From Flavobacteriaceae bacterium (lineage in GTDB: Bacteria; Bacteroidota; Bacteroidia; Flavobacteriales; Flavobacteriaceae), in the NCBI GenBank assembly GCA_002723295.1, contig PBNP01000008.1, positions 1-64,000 of the forward strand: 64,000 bases of DNA, in the 5' to 3' direction. The notes under the pieces are model-generated. The model saw nothing but the letters and a program-made list of their open reading frames with translations, was not told the DNA's origin and did no database searches. This document shows positions 36,201 to 45,533 of the stretch, piece after piece; position 1 is the first letter of the stretch, and every line of letters starts with the position of its first letter. The translations under genes and the position numbers were made by a program.

Positions 36201-36679
36201 CAAACGCTTTCCATATATTTAGACTCATAGGTAACGTAAGGATTCTTAATATCAACCCAATAACCAATTTTTTTGGTTAGATCATTCCATAACCCAGTAT
36301 AACGCATAACAGTATTCTTGCAAGCAATATTGTAATCTTTAATAGTAATAGTCTTTCCTATAGAATCTTTAGTAATACCTAATTCTTTTTCAACTTCTAA
36401 TTCAACTGGCAGTCCATGAGTGTCCCAGCCTGCTTTTCTGTCTACATGAAATCCTTTTTGGGTTTTAAATCGACAAAAAATATCTTTAATGGTTCTGGCC
36501 ATTACATGATGGATTCCAGGAATTCCATTAGCTGAGGGAGGGCCTTCATAAAAAATAAAATGTGGACCTTTATTTCTAAAATCAACACTTTTTTCAAATA
36601 CAGATTCTTTTTCCCAAAAGGCTAAAATTTCTTCTGATATTGAAGGAAGTTCAAGTTTTTCATATTCTTTAAATCCCAT
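33269..36679 (-). CDS. ileS: Isoleucyl-tRNA synthetase
   Basis: This 1136-residue protein has the HIGH-type motif PPSANGIPGIHHVMART near residue 47 and KKGHKMSKRLGNAVDPFD near 683. Editing-domain elements (WTTTPWTLPSNTAL and DEGTGIVHAAPTFG) lie between them, and an anticodon-binding C-terminal domain follows. The length fits the long bacterial and eukaryote-like IleS form found in Bacteroidota. It charges tRNA-Ile and edits valine. The dksA-like gene overlaps its 3' end. A weak TAACTTTC box lies just upstream, but no convincing -33 box was found. Confidence 0.98.
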   Translation of the reverse strand: MGFKEYEKLELPSISEEILAFWEKESVFEKSVDFRNKGPHFIFYEGPPSANGIPGIHHVMARTIKDIFCRFKTQKGFHVDRKAGWDTHGLPVELEVEKELGITKDSIGKTITIKDYNIACKNTVMRYTGLWNDLTKKIGYWVDIKNPYVTYESKYMESVWWLIKQIYNKGLLYKGYSVQPYSPKAGTGISSHELNQPGTYKDVSDTSITAMFKVINTTLPPSINKNENIYFLAWTTTPWTLPSNTALIVGSQIKYSIIKTFNQYTFLPIRIIIATSLIAKQFGGKFEKVKEIKELNNYTPKDKKIPFYIDSEHFGEELIGIRYEKIWKSSPQPISNPENAFRVISANFVTTDEGTGIVHAAPTFGADDAKAAKQAVPEIPPLLVLDEKDQHVPLVDLNGKFRKELGSLGGKYVKNEYYEKNQIPEYSVDVEIAIKLKKENLAFKVEKHVHSYPNCWRTDKPLLYYPLNSWFIKVSDVRKRMVDLNNKINWKPESTGEGRFGNWVSNANDWNLSRSRFWGIPLPIWCSEDRSIIKVIGSVKELINEILLSVNSGFAKENPFEGFIIDEMSDENYKKIDLHKNVVDSIILVSDDKKTPLYRENDLIDVWFDSGSMPYAQWHYPFENKEKIDDKIAFPADYIAEGVDQTRGWFYTLHTISTIVFNNLSYKNVISNGLVLDKKGHKMSKRLGNAVDPFDTINNFGPDATRWYMISNSNPWDNLKFDINGIAEVQRKFFGTLYNTYSFFSLYANIDGFSPDEKQILITKRDELDNWILSELNTLIKDVENSYENYEPTKAARFISDFVQEKLSNWYVRLSRRKFWKGAYGNEKLAAYQTLYECLITLTKLAAPIAPFYMDHLYIDLTKSSKEKLPISVHLTDFPVANESLINLALQKRINSARTISSLALSLRKKEQIKVRQPLRKLLVPVKSKKEITTIKLIEDQLKSEINVKEIEILDNTSALLIKEIRPNYKILGPKFGKELKNIGKAIQKMSSKQIQLLEDTGEFELIINKKSIKLARPDVEISSKDIEGWLVAYGDGHTVALDIRLDNNLIEEGIAREFVNRVQNQRKDIGLEVIDKIEIVIENDSVLYNVIKTYKDYIKNETLASSIKFADIVDGGIKLSFDKINSRVFIKKINE

Positions 36680-36756
36680 AAACTAAGAGTAACTACTAAA
36701 GTTGCGAAAGTTAACAATTTATAAAAAAAAAAGAGTTAATTGAAACAGAAAAAAAC

Positions 36757-39252
36757 TTAGAAATCTATACTTAGCCCCAGCTCGAGACTTCTTCCAGGTT
36801 GGGAAATCCCTGAGGCAAAAGTTCGATATTGCACATCAAAAATATTAGAAAGCCCAAAATTTAGTTCAATTTTATCATTGTATTTGTAATTGGAAGAAAG
36901 GGATAATATTTGCCAAGAAGGTGTGCCTGCATATTTATTTTCTTCAAGCGATGTATTAAAATAGCCTATTAATGGAGTTTCTTCTAGACCATCTTCTCCG
37001 CCATAACTGTACTCAGTTGGATTTTTTGAACGACTAAAGCTCCATATAAGTCTTGATTGAAGACGTGAGTTTTTAAAATGAGCTGAAAATTGACCAAATA
37101 ATGGAGGAATAGATGGCATAGGGCCATATTTTGAGTTTTTGTTCCCCTTGGTATATGTTATGCTATATTGTGTAAAAACATTTTCATTTATTGAAAAACG
37201 CCCTTGAAACGAACCGCCATAAATATATCTATTTCCTAAGTTTTTGTTTGCTAAAGTAGGCAGTTCTTCGCCATCATATAGAATTGTAGATAGACTTTCA
37301 GTGCTAGTATCTGCAAAAATTTCATAATCAGATCTTACAATATGTCTAGAAATCACCGAAATAAAACCCCTTAAGGATAAATTGTTAAGGTTATTACTGG
37401 AACTATATGAAAAGCCAGAGTCAAGATTATAAGCATATTCAGGCTTTAAAAATGGGTTTGGAACAATAAGATAACCTCCACTTTCTCTAATTTTACCTAT
37501 ATCGTCAATATTTGGGTTTCTAAATCCGCTAGAAAGAACCACATTGATCTGTGAATTTTTTAATACTTTATGTGTAAGAGCTAAAGTACTTGTTAGCGCC
37601 CAATTATTAATAGAAACTTTAGAGAGTAAAGTATTTATAAGCGCTTTTTCTTTCCACGATCCTCCTAAGTCAGTATAAGTTAATCTTGAACCAGCATTTA
37701 GTGTGGTGGATGAATTCAAAGTCCAAATAAAATTGAAGTAAGCAGCTGCGGTATTATAATGACTTCCTTTACTTGGATAACGCGCAGGAATATCCATTTG
37801 ACTTATAAGGTCAATAATTTTGTTATTATTTACTACTAATCTTCTTGTAAAAGCATTGGATTCAACTTTGTTTTTAACAAACTCGAATCCATATGATGCA
37901 CTTGTGATATTTGTTGGTCTTGCTGTAAAATCTCCATTTAGACTTAGAACCTCCACTTTTTCATTTTGATAACGCCTAGTAAAACTGTTAAATCGTCTAT
38001 CAACTCTTGATTCTCCAATTTTTTGAATGGCAAAAGTTATAGTTCCTTTTCTTAGCCACTTATATCCATTAAAAAATTCAAGCTTAGGAGAAATCATAAA
38101 ATGTTCTTGAGGCCCATAATACCATTCAGCATATCGCAATTCACCATTTCTGATTTCGTTTAATTTATCATAACGGCTTATATCTGATGATTTTGAAGAC
38201 TGAATATTTAGGGTTAAATAACTTTGACCAGTAATTATAAAACGAAATTTTTGTAAAATATCCCATTGACTATAAGCTGTGTTTTTTTGTATTAATGGAT
38301 TGGGATTTAAAGTTGGTGTTGCCTTATAATAATTTCTAGTATTTTGAGAATAAAAGTTTGTCAAGCCCCAGTTAGGGTATCCATTATAATTATTACCCCC
38401 CATTCTTATATCCCCAAAGCTAGAAAAATTCATACTTGTAATACTACCCCATTTTTTAAAACTCCATTCAGAGAAAAGATTATTAATGCTAGCATTGTTT
38501 GCAGAATTAAAATCTGAATGAAATATATTTTTATTCTTGATGTCACTATTAATATTTGGATTTTTGGTATAATAATGCACTACCCCGCCTAAGGCATCAG
38601 AACCATATCCAACGGAAGAGGATCCAAATACCACTTCAACTCTTTCCAATGTGTGAGGAGCTATTGTTATAGCATTTTGTAGATGACCTGAACGATAAAT
38701 TGCATTATTCATTCTTACTCCATCCACAACTAAAAGCACTCTGTTTGCTTCAAATCCTCTAATAACAGGACTTCCTCCTCCTCCCTGAGATTTTTGAATT
38801 CTTATGCCAGGACTTAATTCTAGGATTTCAGCGCCAGTTAGAAAAGAATTTTGTTTAATTTTTTCAGCACTAATTATATTTACCTTTTCTGCGACCTTAT
38901 TTTTTGTAGCCCTTGATCTTGCAACTGAAAGAATCACATTGTCTAAGTTTTCAACTTTAGGCTCCATTTGAATAATGAAAGCCTCCCTACTTTTGTTAAG
39001 GTCTAAAGTAATTGTCTTATATCCATTTATTTGAAAAACTATTGGAGTAAGTTTTGAGAAATGGTCAATAGTTGCTTTGCCAAGAGAATCAGTTATGACA
39101 CTTTCTTTTTTGTCCAATGAAAAAACTGCAACATTCTCAATAGGGGCTCCTGTATTAGAGTCTTTAATAAAAATATTTTGACAATATAGTTCAATACCTG
39201 AAAAAACAAAAACTGAAAAAACAATAATTATATTTTTATTTAAAAAGATCAT
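36757..39252 (-). CDS. TonB-dependent receptor with carboxypeptidase-like domain
   Basis: This 831-residue protein has a signal peptide, an N-terminal carboxypeptidase-like regulatory domain (about residues 28-95) and the plug domain with GSPVIRGFEANRVLLVVDGV and RMNNAIYRSGHLQNA near residue 175, followed by a GSDALGGVVHYYTKNP block. A 22-strand barrel ends in FDVQYRTFASGISQPGRSLE and a terminal Phe. It imports a large or scarce ligand across the outer membrane. The plug resembles receptors annotated for haem or cobalamin, but no specificity can be assigned. Its start overlaps recO by 17 bases. Confidence 0.9.
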   Translation of the reverse strand: MIFLNKNIIIVFSVFVFSGIELYCQNIFIKDSNTGAPIENVAVFSLDKKESVITDSLGKATIDHFSKLTPIVFQINGYKTITLDLNKSREAFIIQMEPKVENLDNVILSVARSRATKNKVAEKVNIISAEKIKQNSFLTGAEILELSPGIRIQKSQGGGGSPVIRGFEANRVLLVVDGVRMNNAIYRSGHLQNAITIAPHTLERVEVVFGSSSVGYGSDALGGVVHYYTKNPNINSDIKNKNIFHSDFNSANNASINNLFSEWSFKKWGSITSMNFSSFGDIRMGGNNYNGYPNWGLTNFYSQNTRNYYKATPTLNPNPLIQKNTAYSQWDILQKFRFIITGQSYLTLNIQSSKSSDISRYDKLNEIRNGELRYAEWYYGPQEHFMISPKLEFFNGYKWLRKGTITFAIQKIGESRVDRRFNSFTRRYQNEKVEVLSLNGDFTARPTNITSASYGFEFVKNKVESNAFTRRLVVNNNKIIDLISQMDIPARYPSKGSHYNTAAAYFNFIWTLNSSTTLNAGSRLTYTDLGGSWKEKALINTLLSKVSINNWALTSTLALTHKVLKNSQINVVLSSGFRNPNIDDIGKIRESGGYLIVPNPFLKPEYAYNLDSGFSYSSSNNLNNLSLRGFISVISRHIVRSDYEIFADTSTESLSTILYDGEELPTLANKNLGNRYIYGGSFQGRFSINENVFTQYSITYTKGNKNSKYGPMPSIPPLFGQFSAHFKNSRLQSRLIWSFSRSKNPTEYSYGGEDGLEETPLIGYFNTSLEENKYAGTPSWQILSLSSNYKYNDKIELNFGLSNIFDVQYRTFASGISQPGRSLELGLSIDF

Positions 39253-39958
39253 TTAAAACGTCTATAGATTTTGGAGTTTTAAAACTTTGTAAATGTAAAC
39301 TATAATAGGTCAAAATTGAACGCAATAAATTTTTCCGCAAACTTTGATTCCAATTCAACATCTTTAAATCATCAAAAGTCATGCCTAATATAGTTTTAAA
39401 ACCTTTTAAATCAATTCCTGATAAAATATACTTTTTTTTATAATCATTAGTAAAACATCCAGAGCGCAAATCAAAGTAGTTTTTATTCATATTAGATGTA
39501 TTCGGATAAAAACCAATATGTTTTGTTAATTCAATTAAAAATTTAATATGAAAATTTGCAGAATTACCATTTTTATCAAGCAAAATTATCGATGTTTTGA
39601 GAAAGTTATATAAGGATAAATTTTGCTGACGATCCTCTTTTAAAACACTCTTAAGTATTTCTGAAATGAAGAGAGCAATACTTGTTTTATGTATAGAGTT
39701 ATGAATTGAATTGAATGAGGTGTTTATCTTAACTTCTTTTATATAATTTAATTTATCGTCTTTAAGGTGATTTGTAACTAGATTAAGTAATGTTAATGGC
39801 TGGAAATAAGCGGCACTATGTGAAACGTTCTTCGAATTAAAAATGTTTTTTAAAAAATAACCCTTAAGACCACAACACTCAGTATAGCAATTGGCAATAA
39901 CACTTGAATCACCATATTTCGAGGTCCATATTACTATGGCAGAAGTTTTTACTAGCAT
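39236..39958 (-). CDS. recO: DNA repair protein RecO
   Basis: This 240-residue protein starts with the OB-fold segment MLVKTSAIVIWTSKYGDSS and VIANCYTECCGLKGYFLKN. A helical region follows with SIALFISEILKSVLKEDRQQ, which is the RecO pattern. It lacks the four-Cys zinc finger present in some orthologues, keeping only LRSGCF. It helps load RecA onto SSB-coated DNA. It sits between gdhA and the TonB receptor, overlapping the latter by 17 bases. The split recombination gene radA is less than 2 kb away. Confidence 0.92.
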   Translation of the reverse strand: MLVKTSAIVIWTSKYGDSSVIANCYTECCGLKGYFLKNIFNSKNVSHSAAYFQPLTLLNLVTNHLKDDKLNYIKEVKINTSFNSIHNSIHKTSIALFISEILKSVLKEDRQQNLSLYNFLKTSIILLDKNGNSANFHIKFLIELTKHIGFYPNTSNMNKNYFDLRSGCFTNDYKKKYILSGIDLKGFKTILGMTFDDLKMLNWNQSLRKNLLRSILTYYSLHLQSFKTPKSIDVLNDLFK

Positions 39959-39967
39959 TATTAGGGG

Positions 39968-41308
39968 TTAAACAACACCTTGAGCTAGCATAGCATCAGC
40001 TACTTTTACAAAACCAGCAATATTTGCTCCTTTAACGTAATCAACCTCTGTTTTTTCTGTCCCATATTTTAGACAAGAGTGATGTATTTCAGACATGATG
40101 TTTTTCAGCCTAGAATCTACTTCTTCACGAGACCAATTGTAACGAAGAGAGTTTTGGGCCATTTCTAGTCCAGACACAGCAACGCCTCCAGCATTAGAAG
40201 CTTTTCCTGGTGCAAAAAGAATGGAATTCAATTTAAAATACTCTACTGCTTCTGGAGTTGTAGGCATATTTGCTCCCTCTCCAACACAAATACAATTATT
40301 TTTTTTCAATAATTTTGCATCTTCTAATAATAATTCATTTTGAGTTGCACAAGGTAAAGCAATTGAACAAGGGATATTCCAAGGTTTTGAGTTTGGAGAA
40401 TAAGTAGTTTTCGGATATTTTTTGATAAACTCCGAAATTCTTGCTCGATTAATGTTTTTCAATAATTTTATATAGTCTAATTTTTCTTCATTTAGACCAT
40501 CCGAATCATATATGTATCCAGAAGAATCTGATAGAGATAGAACTTTTGCTCCTAATTGAATACACTTTTCTGCAGCAAATTGGGCAACATTTCCAGATCC
40601 AGAAATAACAACAGATTTTCCTTTAATTGATTCTCCTATATGGTTTAACATTTGAACAGTAAAATAGACTACACCATAACCAGTTGCTTCTGGTCTAATT
40701 AATGATCCACCCCAAGAAATACCCTTTCCAGTTAAGACTCCTGTAAATTCATTTCTTAAACGTTTATATTGACCAAACAAATAACCAATTTCTCTAGCAC
40801 CTACACCTATATCACCAGCGGGGACATCATTGTTTGGGCCAATATGTCGAAAAAGCTCAGACATAAAACTTTGGCAAAATCTCATAACTTCTGTGTCAGA
40901 TTTTCCCTTAGGGTTAAAGTCAGAGCCGCCTTTACCACCACCCATAGGAAGCGTTGTAAGACTGTTTTTAAAAATTTGTTCAAAAGCTAAGAATTTCAAA
41001 ATACTTAAATTTACACTTGGGTGAAAACGCAAACCACCCTTATATGGTCCAATTGCTGAATTCATTTGAACCCTATAACCTCTGTTAACTTGAATTTCTT
41101 CTTTATCATCAATCCAAGCAACCCTAAATGAAGTTACCCTTTCTGGCTCTACCATTCTTAATAAAATATTTTGACCATAATAGATATCTTTTTTAACTAT
41201 ATAAGGAATTACATTTTCAGCAACCTCAGTCACTGCCTGCATAAATTCTGGCTCATTTTGATTTCGAGCACTAACTTTACTCAAAAATTGGTTGATAATT
41301 TTTTTCAT
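39968..41308 (-). CDS. gdhA: NADP-type glutamate dehydrogenase
   Basis: I choose the ATG at 41308, because MKKIINQFLSKVSARNQNEP is the usual hexameric GDH N-terminus; an ATG six codons upstream is also possible. The protein of about 446 residues has LTTLPMGGGKGGSDFNPKGK near residue 110 (catalytic Lys region), NDVPAGDIGVGAREIGY near 160, SWGGSLIRPEATGYGVVYF near 198 and the nucleotide-binding SGSGNVAQFAAEKCIQLG near 232. It assimilates ammonium into glutamate. It lies 9 bases from recO on the same strand. Confidence 0.96.
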   Translation of the reverse strand: MKKIINQFLSKVSARNQNEPEFMQAVTEVAENVIPYIVKKDIYYGQNILLRMVEPERVTSFRVAWIDDKEEIQVNRGYRVQMNSAIGPYKGGLRFHPSVNLSILKFLAFEQIFKNSLTTLPMGGGKGGSDFNPKGKSDTEVMRFCQSFMSELFRHIGPNNDVPAGDIGVGAREIGYLFGQYKRLRNEFTGVLTGKGISWGGSLIRPEATGYGVVYFTVQMLNHIGESIKGKSVVISGSGNVAQFAAEKCIQLGAKVLSLSDSSGYIYDSDGLNEEKLDYIKLLKNINRARISEFIKKYPKTTYSPNSKPWNIPCSIALPCATQNELLLEDAKLLKKNNCICVGEGANMPTTPEAVEYFKLNSILFAPGKASNAGGVAVSGLEMAQNSLRYNWSREEVDSRLKNIMSEIHHSCLKYGTEKTEVDYVKGANIAGFVKVADAMLAQGVV

Positions 41309-41360
41309 TGAATTAAAATTTGACACTTAAATTTAAAGTTTTAAATTCTTTTCACTTAAT

Positions 41361-42728
41361 TTAATTAATGTTTTTGGAAAAAAACTTTTTTACAACATCC
41401 TCAATTTCTTTCATATAATTAATTTTTATTCCTGTTTTAGGCAATTCAATTTTACTGTTTTTAGCAACATATATTGATTCGAAACCTAATTTATAAGCTT
41501 CTTGAACGCGTAGATTGATTTTTGATACAGGTCGCAGTTCACCAGAAAGACCTATTTCAGCAGCAAAACAAAAAGAGCTATTAATACTAATATCGTAATG
41601 ACTAGAAAGAATAGCAATTATTACAGCTAAATCCATAGCAGGATCATCTATAGAAATTCCACCAGTTATATTTATAAAGACATCCTTTGAACCTAAAGCA
41701 AATCCAGCTTTCTTTTCTAGAACAGCTAAAAGCATATTAAGTCTTTTTGTGTTAAATCCAGTGCTGCTTCTTTGGGGCGTTCCATAAACTGCAGAACTAA
41801 CTAAGGCCTGTATTTCTACTAAAAAGGGCCGAATTCCCTCTACAGTAGGTCCTATAGCTTGACCGATTAATTTATCCTTATTGTTGGAAAGGAGCAGTTC
41901 ACTAGGATTTTTTACTCCTTTAAGACCCTCAGAAACCATTTCATAAATACCTATTTCATCAGTTGGACCAAAACGATTTTTTTTAGCTCGTAATATTCTA
42001 AAAATATTATTGGTATCACCTTCAAAGTGAATAACAGTATCAACCATATGCTCCAAAATTTTTGGACCTGCTATATCTCCACCTTTAGTTATATGTCCAA
42101 TGAGAAAAACAGGAATGTTTGTGATTTTAGCAAAACTAATAAGCTCTGACGCGGTTTGTTTTATTTGTGAAACACTTCCTGCACTATTGGGAATAATTTC
42201 ACTTTCCAAAGTTTGAATAGAATCTACAATTAATAATTTTGGTTTTAGTTGTTTGATTTGATGAAAAATATTTTTTGTATTAGTTTCACATAAAATATAG
42301 CATTAACTGTTTTTGTATGCCATTCTAGAAGCTCTAAGCTTAATTTGATTTTGACTTTCTTCACCTGAAACATAAACAATATTAAAATTTAATTGGAGAG
42401 CAATTTGTAACATTAATGTTGATTTCCCAATTCCAGGATCCCCACCTAAAAGAAGTACTGATCCAGGAACAATACCGCCTCCTAAAACTCTATTAAACTC
42501 ATGGTCAAGAAGCTTAATTCTTTTCTCTTTATTAGAAAGTATTTCATTTAATTTCAAGGGCTTGTTTGTTTTTGAAAAATCATTAGATGTTTCCCAAACT
42601 TTAACAGCTTTCATTTCAATTACTTCTTCATTTAATGTGTTCCACTTTTTACAGGAATTACATTGGCCTTTCCATTTAGAGTGTTGTGTTCCGCAATTTT
42701 GACAGAAATAAGAAGTTTTTGCAGCCAT
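41361..42728 (-). pseudogene. radA: DNA repair protein RadA interrupted by an in-frame TAA
   Basis: The frame encodes a complete RadA of about 455 codons with one TAA near 42305. The first part (141 residues) has the N-terminal zinc finger FCQNCGTQHSKWKGQCNSC and the Walker A motif LGGDPGIGKSTLM, and ends RMAYKNS. After the stop, CYILCETN, LLIVDSIQT and GSVSQIKQTASELI continue without a shift, and the Lon-like C-terminal domain (KAGFALGSKDVFIN, then AEIGLSGELRPV) follows. A single substitution therefore splits the gene. Both fragments are unlikely to function as one branch-migration helicase unless the stop is read through. Confidence 0.88.
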
Positions 42729-42740
42729 TATATATTAAAG

Positions 42741-43733
42741 TTATGATTTTCGATTAAAGAAAGGAATGGCTAAAAAAGAAATTGCTCCAAGAAGTATAAT
42801 CATAAACGTTTGTGATGTCCATAGTATCCATCCAAATGTTAAACCGTCATCATTTCCATATCCAAAAGCATTTAAAATAACAGCTATACTAAATGGAAAG
42901 ATTCCTATTCCCCCATTTGTAGCAGAAATTGTTAGACTACCTGCAACAAATGCAAGGAGAAGTATTTGAAAAGGAAGATTATGTGTTTCAGGAATGGTCC
43001 ATTTTATTACAGTAAACATTAGAAAGTACATAGTCCAAATAAAAACAGTGTGTAAAACAAAAGGGATTTTGTTTTGAATTTTAGTAATTGAAATAACCCC
43101 TTCCCAAAATCCTTTTATGATAAGCTTTAGTTTTTTTATCAAAGTGCTTTTAGAATTATAAAATAAATGTCGAAGAAAAGCTAGAATCAGTATTAAAATT
43201 AAAAAACATGCAACTAATTCGCTTGCATTATTTTGTTCTTTATTAATTAAAGAAAACAGCAAGTCATATTGAAGAAATAAGGCTAAACAAATAAAACTTA
43301 AAAGCATAATTAAATCAACAGCTCTTTCTGCAACAATAGTTCCAAATGCTTTTTCAAAAGGAATCTTTTCATAGTTTGATAAGGCAGAAGCTCTTAGGAG
43401 TTCCCCTGATCTGGGAACTCCTAAGTTTGCAAGGTAACCAATGAATACAGAAAAAACTGAATTTATAAATTTAGGCTTATACCCTAGGGGGGAAAGCAAA
43501 AAGTTCCATCTATAAGCTCTAGATAAGTGACTTAGGATTCCAAAAATTATAGAAACAAGAGCAAATTTATAATCAGCATTTTTTATTGAAAAAAGGATCA
43601 TTCTTCTATCATCAGCAGAAGTTATATTTATAGATAAAAAAATAAAAAACAGCCCCACTAAAAGGGGAAAGATTATTTTTATAAAGGATTTAAATTTCAC
43701 AAAAATTTGTTTAAATCTTACCCTGTAAATCAA
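42741..43733 (-). CDS. Lysylphosphatidylglycerol synthase transmembrane-like (UPF0104/YbhN) protein
   Basis: This 330-residue protein has about eight membrane helices and the family pattern ILSHLSRAYRWNFLLSPLGY near residue 64, IGYLANLGVPRSGELLRASA near 95, FGTIVAERAVDLIMLL near 130 and SLTISATNGGIGIFPFSIAV near 262. It is the flippase-like membrane domain without the aminoacyl-transferase part, and its substrate is not known. It lies between panC and radA, as it commonly does in Flavobacteriia, but the panD gene often seen next to it is absent. Confidence 0.85.
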   Translation of the reverse strand: MIYRVRFKQIFVKFKSFIKIIFPLLVGLFFIFLSINITSADDRRMILFSIKNADYKFALVSIIFGILSHLSRAYRWNFLLSPLGYKPKFINSVFSVFIGYLANLGVPRSGELLRASALSNYEKIPFEKAFGTIVAERAVDLIMLLSFICLALFLQYDLLFSLINKEQNNASELVACFLILILILAFLRHLFYNSKSTLIKKLKLIIKGFWEGVISITKIQNKIPFVLHTVFIWTMYFLMFTVIKWTIPETHNLPFQILLLAFVAGSLTISATNGGIGIFPFSIAVILNAFGYGNDDGLTFGWILWTSQTFMIILLGAISFLAIPFFNRKS

Positions 43734-43783
43734 ATAAATAAATTTTGATTTTTAGTTAAAATTTATATTTCACAAAGGTAAGC

Positions 43784-44617
43784 TTAATAAAGAGATAAAT
43801 TATCAATTAGTCTAATTTTACCAATCTTTGCAGCAATAAATGCTCTAATTTTTTTGTTTGTTTTTTTATTTACAATAGAAAGATTTTTTTCATCTCTAAT
43901 GTCAAAATATTCAAGATCAAGATTTGAAATTTTTTTAAAATTTTTTTCAATAGTTTTCATAATTTGCTCTGGACTATTATTTCTTAATAATTTTTTAGCA
44001 AGGTTTAATTGTTCAAAAATTAAACTGCAAGTGTTTCTTTGTTCTTTAGTTAAAAAAGTATTCCTAGAACTATAAGCTAAGCCATTTTTTTCTCTAATTA
44101 TTGGACAACTTATAATTTTAGTAGGAATTTTTTTTTGACCTACTAATGATTTTATAATTTGTATTTGCTGAAAATCCTTTTCGCCAAAATATGCATTATT
44201 AGGTAAAAAAGCCCATAAAAGTCTTTCAACTATTGTTGCAACTCCTTGAAAATGATTAGGCCTGTAAATGCCTTCCATTACAGAATCTAAACCATCAAAT
44301 TTATATATTGAGGCTTGTATTTTATTATTATATAAATCTTTAGGTTTAGGAGAATATACATTTATTTTAGTTGATATATCTTTTATCAATTTGATATCTT
44401 TATCAAAAGTTCTAGGATATTTTTTTAAGTCTTCAAAATTATTGAATTGAGTTGGATTCACAAAAATACTTACTATAACTTGACCATTTTCTTTGAGAGC
44501 TTTCTCAATCAGTGAAGTATGTCCTTTATGAAGAGCGCCCATAGTAGGAATTAGCCCTGTAGTATAATTTTTATTTAATTGAGCATTTAAAATTGAGAAC
44601 TTATTGAAAATATTCAT
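43784..44617 (-). CDS. panC: Pantothenate synthetase (pantoate-beta-alanine ligase)
   Basis: This 277-residue protein has GLIPTMGALHKGHTSLI near residue 21 (ATP-binding HxGH), VSIFVNPTQFN near 48, YFGEKDFQQIQI near 145 and SSRNTFLTKEQR near 186. It joins pantoate and beta-alanine to form pantothenate for coenzyme A. Aspartate decarboxylase (panD), which supplies beta-alanine and often neighbours panC in relatives, is not in this cluster. The gene is divergent from the glycogen-synthase-like gene. Confidence 0.96.
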   Translation of the reverse strand: MNIFNKFSILNAQLNKNYTTGLIPTMGALHKGHTSLIEKALKENGQVIVSIFVNPTQFNNFEDLKKYPRTFDKDIKLIKDISTKINVYSPKPKDLYNNKIQASIYKFDGLDSVMEGIYRPNHFQGVATIVERLLWAFLPNNAYFGEKDFQQIQIIKSLVGQKKIPTKIISCPIIREKNGLAYSSRNTFLTKEQRNTCSLIFEQLNLAKKLLRNNSPEQIMKTIEKNFKKISNLDLEYFDIRDEKNLSIVNKKTNKKIRAFIAAKIGKIRLIDNLSLY

Positions 44618-44717
44618 TTTAGGAAAATATTAACGCTGCAAAATAGTAATATTTTAAATCATTCATTAGAAATTTTGTAATTTCGCAAGACTTATAGATT
44701 AATGGCCTGTATTTTTC

Positions 44718-45521
44718 ATGAAAGACAAGCGAGTCCTTATCATATCTCCAGAAGTTGTCCCATATTTACCCCAAACGGATCAAGCAATTAATTCATTTAA
44801 AATACCTAAGAGTATTAATGATAATGGAGGACAGATAAGAATTTTTATGCCTAGATATGGTTTAATAAATGAAAGAAGACATCAGTTACATGAAGTAATA
44901 AGGCTTTCAGGAATGAATTTAGTAATTAATGATATGGATACGCCATTAATTATAAAAGTAGCATCTATTCCTAAGGAAAGAATACAAGTTTATTTTATTG
45001 ACAATGAAGATTATTTTAAACGAAGAGCAATTTTGCGTGATAAAAACGGCAAACTCTTTGCAGATAATGATGAAAGAATGATATTTTTTACAAAAGGAGT
45101 GATTGAAACTGTAAAAAAGCTTAATTGGGCCCCTGATATAATTCATTTACAAGGATGGTTCACCTCTTTATTCCCATTATATTTAAAAACTTATTTCAAG
45201 GATGACGGAATATTTCATGACAGTAAAATAATAAGTTCTATTTATGCTAAAGACTTTAATGGAGTTATTTCAAAGAGCTTTAAGAAAAAGGTTGCATTTG
45301 ATGATATTGAAGAGAATCAAATTTTAGATTTAAAGAATGCTAACTATCTTAATTTAACCAAACTAACTATTGAACATTCGGATGCTTTCGTGTTTCATAG
45401 CCAGAATATTGATAAAGAAATAATTGAAGAGGTTAAAAAAACTAAAAAGCCTTATATGTTATATCATCAAACTCAAGAATCTAACTCATATGTGGCTTTT
45501 TATAAAAAGAATCTGATTTAA
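44718..45521 (+). CDS. Glycogen/starch synthase-like N-terminal domain protein
   Basis: This 267-residue protein resembles only the N-terminal (GT5) Rossmann domain of glycogen synthases. It has VLIISPEVVPYLPQTDQAIN, IRIFMPRYGLINERRHQLHE, VYFIDNEDYFKRR and WAPDIIHLQGWFTSLFPLYL. The usual KxGGLGD loop is absent, and there is no C-terminal nucleotide-sugar domain, so it is probably not a standalone glycogen synthase. Short proteins of this type are common in Flavobacteriia beside panC, and their function is unresolved. A DUF4270 lipoprotein follows after 12 bases and may be cotranscribed. Confidence 0.8.
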   Translation: MKDKRVLIISPEVVPYLPQTDQAINSFKIPKSINDNGGQIRIFMPRYGLINERRHQLHEVIRLSGMNLVINDMDTPLIIKVASIPKERIQVYFIDNEDYFKRRAILRDKNGKLFADNDERMIFFTKGVIETVKKLNWAPDIIHLQGWFTSLFPLYLKTYFKDDGIFHDSKIISSIYAKDFNGVISKSFKKKVAFDDIEENQILDLKNANYLNLTKLTIEHSDAFVFHSQNIDKEIIEEVKKTKKPYMLYHQTQESNSYVAFYKKNLI

Positions 45522-45533
45522 ATTTGATTAATA

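Noticed and set aside
44678-44685. TAATTTCG upstream of the glycogen-synthase-like gene as a promoter
   Set aside because: One mismatch in the -7 box and no -33 element at the correct spacing.
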